Positions 1 to 8,445 of a DNA stretch of 26,339 bases are shown here, one piece after another; the stretch's first letter is position 1, and each line of letters starts with the position of its first letter. Position numbers and translations under genes: made by a program. The notes under the pieces were generated by a model. It was not told the origin of the DNA and searched no databases. It saw nothing but the letters and a program-made list of their open reading frames with translations. Source of the DNA: a virus; the IMG/VR virus record IMGVR_UViG_3300022678_000051, positions 1 to 26,339 of that record; one strand, given 5' to 3'.

Positions 1-1
1 T

Positions 2-1480
2 GATAAAATTGAAGAAAAAGTTTTTAAAACTCTCGAAGAGTTTTGGGAATATGAAGAAGAACTTGAAAATCAATCTAAGGAAGCACGAGTTAGTTTAAAT
101 CTTGAATGTCAAGAAATTGCAAAATTTCATCTGCAACGTACAAAACAAGATATTACTATTACAAAAGATGTTGAACGTCTTTTTAAAACCTATAAACGCT
201 ATAATAATGATTTAGCCGATCTCTTGCCTAACCAAGAATCTACATATGCCCTAATTCGCCGTCATTTGCAGTGGAAGGCCCTTAAACTGGCCGGGGCTTA
301 TGCTATTATGGAAAAGAAAGATGAGATTGCTGTATCGCATTATATTGAAGCAATTCGGTTTTGTGAAACACTGGATAAGGATATGGAATCCTTTGAACGT
401 GATCTAAATAAAGCCCCACATGAGCTTCTTGTCGATTATTTTCATACAAAAACTCTTGTAGACGGGGCAGCAGAAATCAGTACACATGATTTAAAAAAGC
501 AAGGGTTTATGAACAATGTATCTAAACCTCGGCTAAAAGAAATGATTGCCTTGTGTGCTGGATACGATCGAGATTCTGTTTATTCAATTATTAATGACGG
601 AGCTGCCATCCGGTATGAACCGATTATTAAAACAAATATTATTTCAGTTTCGTATAAAGAAATCGATTGTAGGGCTCTGAATGCTGCCGCTAATTCTGGT
701 GATTATGAGGCACTCAGAAAAGCTAAACAAGATATTGCAGCAACCGTTAATTATGGTTTTGAAACCGCTAACATCACCTTTAGTGATCTACCTGAAATGC
801 TTCAAGGTGATTATGCATATTCACCATTTAAATTCAAAGACGGTGTACGCCGGAAAGAGAATCTCGAATCCGGAACTAAATGGATCACCCTAGATTTAGA
901 TCAATCTCCACTTTCGGCAGAAGAAACACATTTCTTGTTGAGTGATATTAATCATCATATCGCACTTACGAGTGATCCAAATAATGAATTTAAATTTCGA
1001 GTATTACTTGAATTAGATTCAGAAGTCTTTTTAAACCATATTGCATGGAAACATTTTTATTTAAAAATTGCAGATGATCTCGGTTTGAAAGTAGATCCAC
1101 TACCACAAGCACAGATTTTCTATTCATATAGTGGACGCCAGATCTATTCAAATACAGAAGCAAACCCAATCGAAACTCGGGATTATTTGATGTATGCGAA
1201 AGATATGGCAGAAAGTAAAGAAACAGTAACGAGAGTTACTACAAACGCACAAAAACGTGCACTTTTAAATGATCCTACAACTACATTCGAATTTGCATTC
1301 GAAGCTAAATTCGGTGAAGGATCTCGTAATATGTATCGAATGGTACGATATGCATATGATTTAGGAGCAACAGAGGAGGAGATTCATCAACTTCTTGATG
1401 ACGTAAATGATTATTGGGAAAGCCCGATGGATCCATTTCGCCTAGACAAACTTAAAGAACAAGCATCTCGACTTTTTTAA
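2..1480 (+). CDS. Probable DNA primase / primase-polymerase-like replication protein (5' partial)
   Basis: The frame is open from base 2 with no stop, and no start codon near 224 has a ribosome binding site, so this gene begins outside the window; 492 residues are visible. Near residues 294-301 the motif WITLDLDQ gives the paired aspartates on a beta strand expected in motif I of archaeo-eukaryotic-type primase (AEP) folds. It is followed by a strand ending HIALTSD and by FRVLLELD, which could be motifs II and III, and by FYSYSGRQIY. Near the C-terminus, GEGSRNMYRM followed by a helical stretch with a conserved-looking Asn resembles the PriCT helical domain often fused to such primases. The N-terminal ~200 residues are helical, charged and unrecognised. 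The position at the head of a replication block supports a priming role. A non-primase replication initiator with a similar fold is possible. Confidence 0.6.
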   Translation, partial: DKIEEKVFKTLEEFWEYEEELENQSKEARVSLNLECQEIAKFHLQRTKQDITITKDVERLFKTYKRYNNDLADLLPNQESTYALIRRHLQWKALKLAGAYAIMEKKDEIAVSHYIEAIRFCETLDKDMESFERDLNKAPHELLVDYFHTKTLVDGAAEISTHDLKKQGFMNNVSKPRLKEMIALCAGYDRDSVYSIINDGAAIRYEPIIKTNIISVSYKEIDCRALNAAANSGDYEALRKAKQDIAATVNYGFETANITFSDLPEMLQGDYAYSPFKFKDGVRRKENLESGTKWITLDLDQSPLSAEETHFLLSDINHHIALTSDPNNEFKFRVLLELDSEVFLNHIAWKHFYLKIADDLGLKVDPLPQAQIFYSYSGRQIYSNTEANPIETRDYLMYAKDMAESKETVTRVTTNAQKRALLNDPTTTFEFAFEAKFGEGSRNMYRMVRYAYDLGATEEEIHQLLDDVNDYWESPMDPFRLDKLKEQASRLF

Positions 1481-1528
1481 GCTTATCAACTGTATTAGGA
1501 TGCGAAAACCAACTAATGGAGATAGTGT

Positions 1529-4500
1529 ATGATTCAACAAGAATATAAAAATAATGTTACAGACATGAGTGGAGAAATCACGACTACGGGCTTCACTATT
1601 GAAGCAAACGCAAGCGTGTATGCTATGCTCACTCAAAATGTCTACAATGATCCTATTCTCGCAGTAATTCGCGAATGGAGCACCAATGCATGTGATGCTT
1701 GTATTGCTGCAGAAGTTCCTGTTGAATATGATGTTCATTTACCTACTCTCAACGAACCAACGTTTTTTGTAAGAGATTACGGAACCGGTTTGCCACCCGA
1801 AGATATTATTGGGTTGTTTAGCAACCTAGGGGCCTCTACAAAAAGAAATTCAAACCTCTATAATGGGACTTTGGGTTAACGTACTGTTTGTATGCTCAAC
1901 CTATATGATGACGATGAGAATAAAAAAATGATAATCATCATATACTAGAGAAAGCAAATACGTTACATAGCCCCTATGCCTAGTGATAGGCATAGCAAAC
2001 CCCTTTAATTGCTGGGAACTCCAGTTAAGTTGTTAGTAGGATATTACGCAGAAATGACGTAACGAACCCTAAAAATCTAACAAATATGGACAATCAGCAG
2101 CCAAGCACCGCACATAGGTGAAGGTCCAACGACTATCCGAAAGGAGTAGAGTCTAAGTAGACTCGAAATAGGGGGTACCTTTTTGATAATTCCTTGACTA
2201 GTATTCCATTTAATGGTACATTAAGTTATTAATTACTAAAAAGGAGTTATCATGCAAGAAATCTACAAAGATATAAAAGGATTTGAAGGATATTATCAAA
2301 TATCAAACTTAGGGAACGTAAAGTCCTTAGGTGCTTATAATAATAGAAAGGAAAAAATCCTTTCGCCAGAAAAGGCAAAAAGCCGAAATATGTATTATGA
2401 ACGAGTCAATCTTTATAAAAAAGGAAAGACAAAACGTTATCTAGTACATAGATTAGTAGCACTGCATTTTCTAAACAACCCTGATAATAGACCTCAAGTA
2501 AATCATATCGATAATAATCCTATGAACAATAATGTTACAAACCTTGAATGGTGTACAGGCAAAGAAAACATGCAACATTCAAGAGCGCAAAACAGGCAAG
2601 AGTACGCAACACAACAGGCAGTGGCTGCAATGGCTAAAGCCAATCGAGCAAAAGTAAAACCTAAATATGATGCTTTAATAGGAAAAAACCTTAATGGGCG
2701 TATACTGCTTAGCTACTCTTCTTGTATAAAACCAAATGGTAAGCCTCGATACAAAGGCTTATTTAAATGCGCAAAATGTAACCAAGAATTCACAGCAGAA
2801 ATGGACTCATCTATTAAAAATATAAATAGAGATTCTCCTTGTTATTGTAGATCTTGTGTAAAAAAACTAAAAGGTAATGATATAGTCTAGTCTGCATGGG
2901 AACATGCAGCTGCAGGTAATGCTGCGGGGCAAGTTTAACGAACTTGCTTGAATACAACGATTGGTCGAATGGCTGGTCTAGCGGTAGCAGAAGCCTTTAC
3001 AGTTGAATCCTACTATGAAGGTACCTGTTATTCATATCTGATCTCTTTACGAGACGGAATTCCGGTAACGCTCCATCTAGGTGATGCACCAACGACGGAA
3101 CGAAACGGCCTAAAATTAGGTGTAAGTGTTGATAAAAACTCCTTTAGTTATTATCGTGAAAAGGCAAATAGTTTATATAAATATTTTGATTATAAACCAA
3201 ATATTAATGATGAAACTATTATCTTAGATCTTGAAATTGAAGAACGAATTTCAGATGATTGGTTTATTCAAAAAAGCACAGATCGATATGATTATGATAA
3301 TTATGTTGTTATGTCCCAAGTAATTTATCAAATTCCACGAAATTCGGCTATTAATACGCACGATTTTCGTCGACTTGTATTAAGAGCTCCAGCTGGATCT
3401 GTAACATTTAATCCAGGTAGAGAATCACTCTCCCTAGATAAAAAAACTATTGATTATGTAAATAAAGCATTTGACAAAGTTAAAGAAGATTATGTAAATG
3501 CTGCAACTACTGCACTTGCTGCATGTGACACAGATCAAGAATTAGTGCGATGTCACTCTAATTTAACACAAAACGCACCAAATAAGATTGCAGCTAATAT
3601 TGATGCTAAACCATTTATGTCCAAAGAATTACAAAAGCTTGTACATAAATGTTATGGGTCACGATATGAAGTTGCAATGAGCGATGAATTTAAAGTCGAT
3701 ACGATAGAGGAACTTCAACTCTATATCAAACATTCTTATTATAAAACCGCAAAACTTTTCAATACTTATAATAGTCTTGGAATTATTCCGTTTTTTGAGG
3801 CAAAACATGTCATTATTGATTTAAAAACCAAATTTAAATCGGCCTTGAATAACTACTATCAAGGAGAAGTTGCAATTTTTTGGCAACGAACTAAAGGCGA
3901 AGAACTTGATAGTGCTATTGAGCATGCAAAACGATATTTAGATGCTATAGGTATTAAATACGTTTTTGCATCAGACATTGTTTCAAAAACACCGGTTGGA
4001 ACAACTCAATCACGTGAAGGGTTTTATGCAAGTAATATTGGACAAACCGGAAAAGTATATCAATCTGGTGCAATGCCCGAAGAAGAAATGAAAAAATCAA
4101 AGTATTTGTATTTACCGTTAAAACATACAACGCCTGAACTACGTAACCAAGATATGACCTTAACTGACTATCTAGTGCTGTATCGATATCTCCAACACGT
4201 TAAGGAAGAAGATCAACCCTCAATAAAAGGTGTTGCAAAAAAATATCAAGATTTTGTTGCTGATTTAGATAATTGGGTTGATTTTGAAGATTATATTCAA
4301 ACTGAAATTCAACAATTGCACTTTCATCATGATTCATCAACAGTTAGTATATCTGGTCGTATGTCTCGAAACTTAGATAATAATACGATTAAAAACTATC
4401 CGGAGATGATTCAACAATATTATAAAAATGTTCAAGAGTATAATAAATTTTGTGCCGATAATACTTATGTTAGGGATGAAGGTGTAAAAAACCTGCTTCT

Positions 4501-4690
4501 TAAATTTAAAGCAACTGGTATTCCTTTTACTCCGCTTTATAATATAACACGAACTGATTTAAAGAAGCGATTCCCTTTAGCTGTAAAACAACTCTTAGGG
4601 GAAATCTATAATGCCCAATTTGACGCGGCAGAGTTGCTCCATCTTACCAAAGTAGAGGACTTTTATGCGATACATTCAGCTGACGAATGA
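1529..4690 (+). CDS. rIIA: rIIA-like GHKL ATPase, interrupted by a group I intron (exons 1529-1876 and 2960-4690)
   Basis: Exon 1 (116 codons) has a good GGAGAT ribosome site and carries the GHKL ATP-binding boxes: REWSTNACDA (residues 48-57, N box) and RDYGTGLP (82-89, G1 box), then GLFSNLGAST. It stops abruptly at YNGTLG followed by TAA. Reading resumes in frame at 2960 with IGRMAGLA, which completes the glycine-rich G2 box. Removing 1877-2959 gives a continuous 692-residue protein, close to T4 rIIA (725). The exon 2 motif FNPGRESLSLD is typical of phage rIIA-like proteins. In T4, rIIA is a membrane-associated protein needed to resist RexAB exclusion; its molecular role is unclear, and rIIA/rIIB-like pairs are common in N4-like phages. 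A TTG at 2948 can open exon 2 but lies inside the intron and is not the true start. The stop overlaps the next gene. Confidence 0.88.
2194..2222 (+). promoter_or_regulatory. Candidate sigma70-type promoter inside the intron, before the homing endonuclease
   Basis: TTGACT (2194-2199, 5 of 6 consensus bases) is separated by 17 bases from TACATT (2217-2222, 4 of 6). It lies 30 bases upstream of the endonuclease start codon. Expressing the endonuclease from its own promoter, independent of spliced pre-mRNA, is known for T4 intron endonucleases. The match is moderate, and A/T-rich DNA produces such patterns by chance. Confidence 0.4.
2252..2890 (+). CDS. Intron-encoded HNH homing endonuclease (NUMOD4 + HNH)
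   Basis: This 212-residue protein opens with a NUMOD4 module (YKDIKGFEGYYQISNLGNVK, residues 5-24). An HNH nuclease domain follows at about 65-105: VHRLVALHFLN, then VNHIDNNPMNNNVTNLEW with the catalytic-type His85, Asp87 and Asn88. The C-terminal third has two Cys pairs (C173/C176 and C199/C202) that look like a zinc ribbon, probably for DNA binding. Such enzymes cut intronless copies of the host gene at the insertion site so that repair copies the intron in. A strong AAGGAG ribosome site lies 5-6 bases before the ATG. Its TAG stop falls on the S element of the intron core, so the last codons also encode part of P7. It probably mobilises the surrounding intron. Confidence 0.93.
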   Translation: MQEIYKDIKGFEGYYQISNLGNVKSLGAYNNRKEKILSPEKAKSRNMYYERVNLYKKGKTKRYLVHRLVALHFLNNPDNRPQVNHIDNNPMNNNVTNLEWCTGKENMQHSRAQNRQEYATQQAVAAMAKANRAKVKPKYDALIGKNLNGRILLSYSSCIKPNGKPRYKGLFKCAKCNQEFTAEMDSSIKNINRDSPCYCRSCVKKLKGNDIV

Positions 4691-5027
4691 TTCATATGTT
4701 TTGTATACCCCCCAAGGGTTAAAAACAATTACTAAAAAATCTTTTCATTATCATAAAATCCAAAAACTTGTACGACAGGGTGCAGACGCTGACGAAATTT
4801 TGCCTTTACTTGAAAGTCCACTACTGCTAAATGGATTATATGAAGCATATTTACAAGATGATAAAATGATATATTTACATACCGAAGAAAACGGTATTCA
4901 AAAAGTCGTTGAGTTAATGACTAATCGACTTCTTGGGGAGACTCTTGACGAAACAACAGCTGAATTTATGGGTGTTTATGCATCATTAGATGATTTGATG
5001 GAAGATTGGCCGGAATATGTATTTTAG
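4665..5027 (+). CDS. Small rIIB-position protein, possibly rIIB-like
   Basis: This 120-residue acidic protein starts 26 bases inside the end of the rIIA-like gene, with AGAGGA as ribosome site, so translation is probably coupled. The N-terminal ~50 residues (MRYIQLTNDSYVLYTPQG, then FHYHKIQKLVRQGADADEIL) resemble the short conserved N-terminal region I associate with rIIB-like proteins of non-T4 phages: a small beta hairpin followed by a helical FxxI...L..G.D.....L pattern. The rest is helical with no recognised motif. It is much shorter than T4 rIIB (~312), so rIIB is inferred mainly from position. No membrane segment or signal peptide is visible. Confidence 0.45.
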   Translation: MRYIQLTNDSYVLYTPQGLKTITKKSFHYHKIQKLVRQGADADEILPLLESPLLLNGLYEAYLQDDKMIYLHTEENGIQKVVELMTNRLLGETLDETTAEFMGVYASLDDLMEDWPEYVF

Positions 5028-5059
5028 GTCTTCTATTAACAAATTATAAAGGAATGTCT

Positions 5060-5899
5060 ATGAAAAACTATTTTGCGTATAACAATGGAGCCGATCTAAC
5101 AAATAATGCTTTTCGAATTAGTGCATCACAAGTAAGTAAATTCTTTGATACAACCGCTGCATGGTATCGAGAACACTTTATGGGAGAAGCAGGATTTGAG
5201 GGAAATACGGCATCCGAACTAGGGAATTGTGTCCATGCTGCTGTCGATATGTTTGTAAATGAAAATGAGGTTAACTATGATCAAATCGAAGCATATATCG
5301 ACACTCTAGGTCCTGATATTGATACGGATCATATTCGTACACAATATCCACAAATGCTGGCAGTCTTGCTACCGTTTGTCGAACGACATCGTCCCACAGA
5401 AACAGAAAAGTTTGTCTTTCATGAGCTGCTTCCTGGAATTGTTGCGGGTGGGTCTATTGACGCTATACAAGGAAGAGTAGTAAAATCGGGGGATGAACTG
5501 ACCTATCCTGATGATGTTACAATTATGGATTGGAAAACAACCAGCTCAAAAACAGCTCCTACAAAGTTCTCACGAAACTACTGGTTCCAACAAATGGTTT
5601 ATGCGTGGGTGCTTAAACAGAAAGGAGTAAACGTTCGCTGGATTAAACTTGTATATATTACAACAAGCGAGGTTGGGAGAGTTAGCGAGAAAACAGGTAA
5701 ACCGTTAAAAGATTATCCATCTGAGGTTTCAGTCGTCACAGAGGAGGTAACCGACGCAAACCTTGAACTTATTGGTTCTTGTCTTCAACTGATTGCAGAA
5801 TCTGTCCAAACATGGCAAGAAAAACCCGAACTTCGATATCTACTCGCCCAAGACTTGCGTCTTAAACAAACTAAACCCGTATTATTCAAAAAGGACTAA
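5060..5899 (+). CDS. RecB/Cas4-like PD-(D/E)XK exonuclease
   Basis: The start at 5060 is chosen because AAAGGA (5048-5053) is 6 bases upstream; in-frame ATGs at 5006 and 5054 lack a suitable site. The 279-residue protein has the PD-(D/E)XK nuclease core of the Cas4/RecB exonuclease family: ELGNCVHAAVDMF with His59, GGSIDAIQ with Asp134, IMDWKTTSS with Asp157 and Lys159, and the helix WFQQMVYAWVL. The opening SASQVSKFFD followed by AWYREHF is the usual N-terminal helix pair of this family. No four-cysteine iron-sulphur cluster is seen, so it is closer to phage RecB-like nucleases than to classical Cas4. It directly precedes a Sak4-like ATPase and an SSB, so it probably makes 3' or 5' single-stranded ends for phage recombination. 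Confidence 0.85.
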   Translation: MKNYFAYNNGADLTNNAFRISASQVSKFFDTTAAWYREHFMGEAGFEGNTASELGNCVHAAVDMFVNENEVNYDQIEAYIDTLGPDIDTDHIRTQYPQMLAVLLPFVERHRPTETEKFVFHELLPGIVAGGSIDAIQGRVVKSGDELTYPDDVTIMDWKTTSSKTAPTKFSRNYWFQQMVYAWVLKQKGVNVRWIKLVYITTSEVGRVSEKTGKPLKDYPSEVSVVTEEVTDANLELIGSCLQLIAESVQTWQEKPELRYLLAQDLRLKQTKPVLFKKD

Positions 5900-5902
5900 T
5901 CT

Positions 5903-6565
5903 ATGAGTGTAAAACTTCTTATTTCTGCTGAAGCAAATGCTGGAAAAACAACCCTTACACGTGATCTAAAAGACGCGTTGGTAGTGAGTTGTGACGGCAA
6001 ACGTTATCCGTTTCCAACACCGCATATTCTTGTTTCATCCTTCAATAACTCAGCGGAGCTAATTAATCTCATTACTGACAAAATCGAGGCGTATAATACA
6101 AAATTCGGAAACTACCCGTCTACTATTGTATTTGACTCGGTCTCCAAGATTTTTGAAATTCTGTATAACATGTGTAATGAAAAATACACTGGTTTTCAGA
6201 TCTATTCAAAACTCGATAGTGAAGTTAATTTGCTGAATAACTTTATCGAAAATTCACTTGTTGCCAGCGATCTAAACGTCATCCTTATTTCTCATGCAAT
6301 TTATGATGCAGATGCTGCAAAGTATAATCTGGTGGGAAAAGGATCATTTCAGAAAAAAGGAGGTTATCTCTCTGAAGTTGATGAAGGTATTTTTATTGAA
6401 GTAAAAGGCAATAAAAGAGTTCTTCATTTCCGTTCCGGAAAATTCCCAGCTAGGTCTCTTCATCCTGATCTTCCGGAAAGTTCGCCCATCGAAGAGTTCG
6501 ATTTGCAACAACATATCGAACTATTACAAACTAACGCAAATTCTGTAACGGAGTTTGCACTTTAA
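5903..6565 (+). CDS. Sak4-like RecA-fold ATPase (single-strand annealing / recombination)
   Basis: This 220-residue P-loop protein has Walker A AEANAGKTT at residues 9-17 and Walker B STIVFDSV with Asp78. A following LNVILISHA (about residues 122-130) matches the sensor/motif 3 strand of the minimal RecA-like core. It lacks the N- and C-terminal domains of full RecA. The size and motifs fit the Sak4 group of phage recombinases (Rad51-like core), which need a partner SSB for annealing. The gene starts 3 bases after the nuclease gene with an AAGGA site, and an SSB-like gene follows 15 bases later. Some family members are annotated only as 'AAA family ATPase'. Confidence 0.82.
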   Translation: MSVKLLISAEANAGKTTLTRDLKDALVVSCDGKRYPFPTPHILVSSFNNSAELINLITDKIEAYNTKFGNYPSTIVFDSVSKIFEILYNMCNEKYTGFQIYSKLDSEVNLLNNFIENSLVASDLNVILISHAIYDADAAKYNLVGKGSFQKKGGYLSEVDEGIFIEVKGNKRVLHFRSGKFPARSLHPDLPESSPIEEFDLQQHIELLQTNANSVTEFAL

Positions 6566-6580
6566 CAAAGGAAAACTATC

Positions 6581-7243
6581 ATGAAACTTTTTGTCTCTAA
6601 CAACGATGACGCTATTAAGGATAGCGTTGGTGGTTTTATTAACCACTCTGACATTTATGATGTCCAACTGAACTATGTTCAATTGGCGAAAACCAAAAAC
6701 GGCGCATACCAGCTGAACTTTAATGTTACAAATAATGGTATGGCCCAAACTATTTATGGTCCTATCCTTGTCGGTAAGGACGGTAAAGTTAATGAAATTA
6801 CAAAAAACCTGTTGAACCGGCTTTGCGTAATTGCTGGTATGGAAGACGGTCAAGAAATTGAAACCGAGACCGCTGAAATTCCTGTTGGTAAAGACCAGAA
6901 ACTGATGGAAATGGAAATCATTCCCGAACTGTCGGATATTCCGGTTAAGATGCGTGTTCAAATGGAATATTCCCTGTGGAATGATCAAATCCAAGAACGT
7001 CGTAGTGTGAAAGCATTTTATCGTGAAGATGGCGCTACTGCTGCTGAAGCTAAAACCGGTGAAAATATCGGTCGTCGGTTGGCCGTAGACCAAGAAAAAT
7101 ATGCTTCGCATGTTACTTATAAAGACGGGTTGACTGAAGAAGATGTAGCCGAATGGTTGAAAGCTCGGATGTCCAAGAGTAAATCCGAACCTAAAACCGC
7201 ATCTCCTAAGACAACGAGTAAACGTCCTCTTTTCGGAAAGTAA
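6581..7243 (+). CDS. Phage single-stranded DNA-binding protein
   Basis: This 220-residue protein has a beta-rich body (YQLNFNVTNNG, then IYGPILVGKDGKVN) consistent with an OB-like fold of the ssDNA-binding proteins found beside Sak4-type ATPases. An acidic middle follows, then a basic Lys/Pro/Thr/Ser-rich tail ending KRPLFGK. It does not end in the acidic, Phe-terminated tip of bacterial SSB. The codon pattern is noticeably richer in GGT/GTT/CGT than its neighbours, which fits a highly expressed protein needed in stoichiometric amounts. An AAAGGA site lies 10 bases before the ATG. The assignment rests on composition and context more than on a sharp motif. Confidence 0.7.
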   Translation: MKLFVSNNDDAIKDSVGGFINHSDIYDVQLNYVQLAKTKNGAYQLNFNVTNNGMAQTIYGPILVGKDGKVNEITKNLLNRLCVIAGMEDGQEIETETAEIPVGKDQKLMEMEIIPELSDIPVKMRVQMEYSLWNDQIQERRSVKAFYREDGATAAEAKTGENIGRRLAVDQEKYASHVTYKDGLTEEDVAEWLKARMSKSKSEPKTASPKTTSKRPLFGK

Positions 7244-7248
7244 ATTAA

Positions 7249-8397
7249 ATGCCGGTACTAATTGATGATACAATATTTGCCCAAATTTGCGTAAATAACG
7301 ATTATCTTATTCCTGATATTGCTAAAGAATTGAAGGAATCGTATCCGGATTATCAAATTCGTCCTAACCGCATTATTAAGCGGATAAAAAATCTCCGGTC
7401 CAAGGGAGTTTTGCCCTTGGATTCGGGGAATTTTGTAAGTGAAGGCGAACTTCTTCGTGGAACTTCAACACTTTATGATAATCAGGGCGAAATTAAACTA
7501 CAGTGGGTTAAAACCGATGTTGAAAAAGAATCTGCTCTAGAAACTTTTAAAACATGTATTGAAGACTATGTCAAAGAACTGCCACAATTTAAGGCGCAAA
7601 AATACACTCAAACTTACGCCTCTGAGGATCTTATGGCAGTATACCCACTAGGTGATCCGCATATTGGTATGCGAGCATACAAAGACGAAGCAGGCGAAGA
7701 TTGGGATCTCCAAAAAGCCCAAGAAATCTTTTGTGGTATTTTTGATCGATTAGTAAACACTGCTCCGAGTTGTTCGCAAGCCGTAATTGTTAACTTGGGT
7801 GATTATTTCCATAGAGATAATATGGCAGGCGTCACTGAACGCCATAAACATAAACTTGATACAGATGGTACCTATCTAATGATGGTTAGTACGGGACTGA
7901 AAATTATGATTCAAATGATTGAATCAGCCCTTAAACGACATCAGACCGTTCGTGTGATTAATACGCTTGGTAATCATGACGATACAGGTGCAATCTTTCT
8001 CCAAGCAGCCTTAGCTCATATGTATGCGCATGAACCACGCGCAATCATTGACTGCACAAACTCGGTGTTCCAGTATTTCCAACACGGTTTAACCCTATTC
8101 GGAGTACATCATGGACACACCACTAAACCCGACAAACTCCCTCTAGTTATGGCAACAGATCGCCCAAAAGAATGGGGGGAGTCTAAATATAGATATTTTC
8201 TTACTGGACATATTCATCATGATACCAGAAAGGAATATTCCGGATGTATTGTTGAGTCGTTTCGAACACTTGCCAGTAAAGATGCTTATGCACAAAACGG
8301 TGGCTATCGTGCAGGTCAAGATAGTAAAGCTCTAGTAATTCATAAGGAGTTTGGTGAAATCGAACGACATACAATCAATATTGCTCAAATCTTGTAA
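7249..8397 (+). CDS. Calcineurin-like metallophosphoesterase with N-terminal helix-turn-helix region
   Basis: The protein has 382 residues. Residues ~10-55 look like a small helical DNA-binding region (PDIAKELKESYPDYQIRPNR, then IIKRIKNLRSKGVLP). A linker with LLRGTSTLYDNQGEIKLQWV is characteristic of this phage family. The metallophosphoesterase motifs are complete: GDPHIG (Asp136, His138), NLGDYFHRDN (Asp185, His188), LGNHDD (Asn242, His243), GVHHGH and GHIHHD (His321, His323). This is the two-metal nuclease/phosphatase fold of Mre11, SbcD and calcineurin. By context it probably acts on DNA in replication or repair. It starts 5 bases after the SSB stop with only a weak CGGAAAG site, so coupling is likely. 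It is the last gene before a hairpin terminator. Confidence 0.85.
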   Translation: MPVLIDDTIFAQICVNNDYLIPDIAKELKESYPDYQIRPNRIIKRIKNLRSKGVLPLDSGNFVSEGELLRGTSTLYDNQGEIKLQWVKTDVEKESALETFKTCIEDYVKELPQFKAQKYTQTYASEDLMAVYPLGDPHIGMRAYKDEAGEDWDLQKAQEIFCGIFDRLVNTAPSCSQAVIVNLGDYFHRDNMAGVTERHKHKLDTDGTYLMMVSTGLKIMIQMIESALKRHQTVRVINTLGNHDDTGAIFLQAALAHMYAHEPRAIIDCTNSVFQYFQHGLTLFGVHHGHTTKPDKLPLVMATDRPKEWGESKYRYFLTGHIHHDTRKEYSGCIVESFRTLASKDAYAQNGGYRAGQDSKALVIHKEFGEIERHTINIAQIL

Positions 8398-8400
8398 ATA

Positions 8401-8433
8401 GGTGCCCTGTTTATGCGGGGCACCTTTAACTTT
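8401..8433 (+). terminator. Rho-independent-type hairpin after the phosphoesterase gene
   Basis: A perfect 7-bp stem GGTGCCC (8401-8407) / GGGCACC (8418-8424) with a 10-base loop is followed by TTTAACTTT. The U tract is broken, so termination may be partial. It lies directly after a stop codon and before the next ribosome site. Confidence 0.6.
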
Positions 8434-8445
8434 ATGAGGAAGACA

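Larger units (their letters stand above)
1877..2959 (+). ncRNA. Group I self-splicing intron (1083 nt) in the rIIA-like gene, subgroup IA features
   Basis: All core elements are visible. P1: exon TTGGGT (1871-1876) pairs with GCTCAA (1894-1899), leaving the required U·G wobble at the 5' splice site. P element: AATTGCTGGGAACTCC (2007-2022). Q element: AATCAGCAGCCAAGC (2092-2106). R element: GTCCAACGACTA (2124-2135). S element: GATATAGTCT (2879-2888). P7 forms between GACTAT (2131-2136) and ATAGTC (2882-2887). The last intron base is G (2959). A small hairpin and a perfect 6-bp hairpin (2149-2164) just after R fit the P7.1/P7.2 insert of subgroup IA. P9 is CTGCATG/CATGCAG (2892-2909) with a GGAA (GNRA) loop, and another 7-bp hairpin lies at 2929-2947. 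The stretch 1877-2251 has no gene; it is the catalytic RNA core. The endonuclease gene fills the P8-region loop between R and S. Confidence 0.93.

Noticed and set aside
224-1480. TTG at 224 as the start of the primase-like gene
   Set aside because: The frame is open to base 2 with continuous coding character and there is no ribosome site; the gene is cut by the window edge.
2948-2959. TTG at 2948 as an independent start for the second half of the rIIA-like gene
   Set aside because: It lies inside the intron's last hairpin, has no ribosome site, and the splice junction at 1876/2960 restores an uninterrupted GHKL domain in frame.
1891-2966. P10 pairing between the intron guide sequence and exon 2
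   Set aside because: Only two base pairs can form next to the splice site, so I did not use it as evidence for the intron boundaries.
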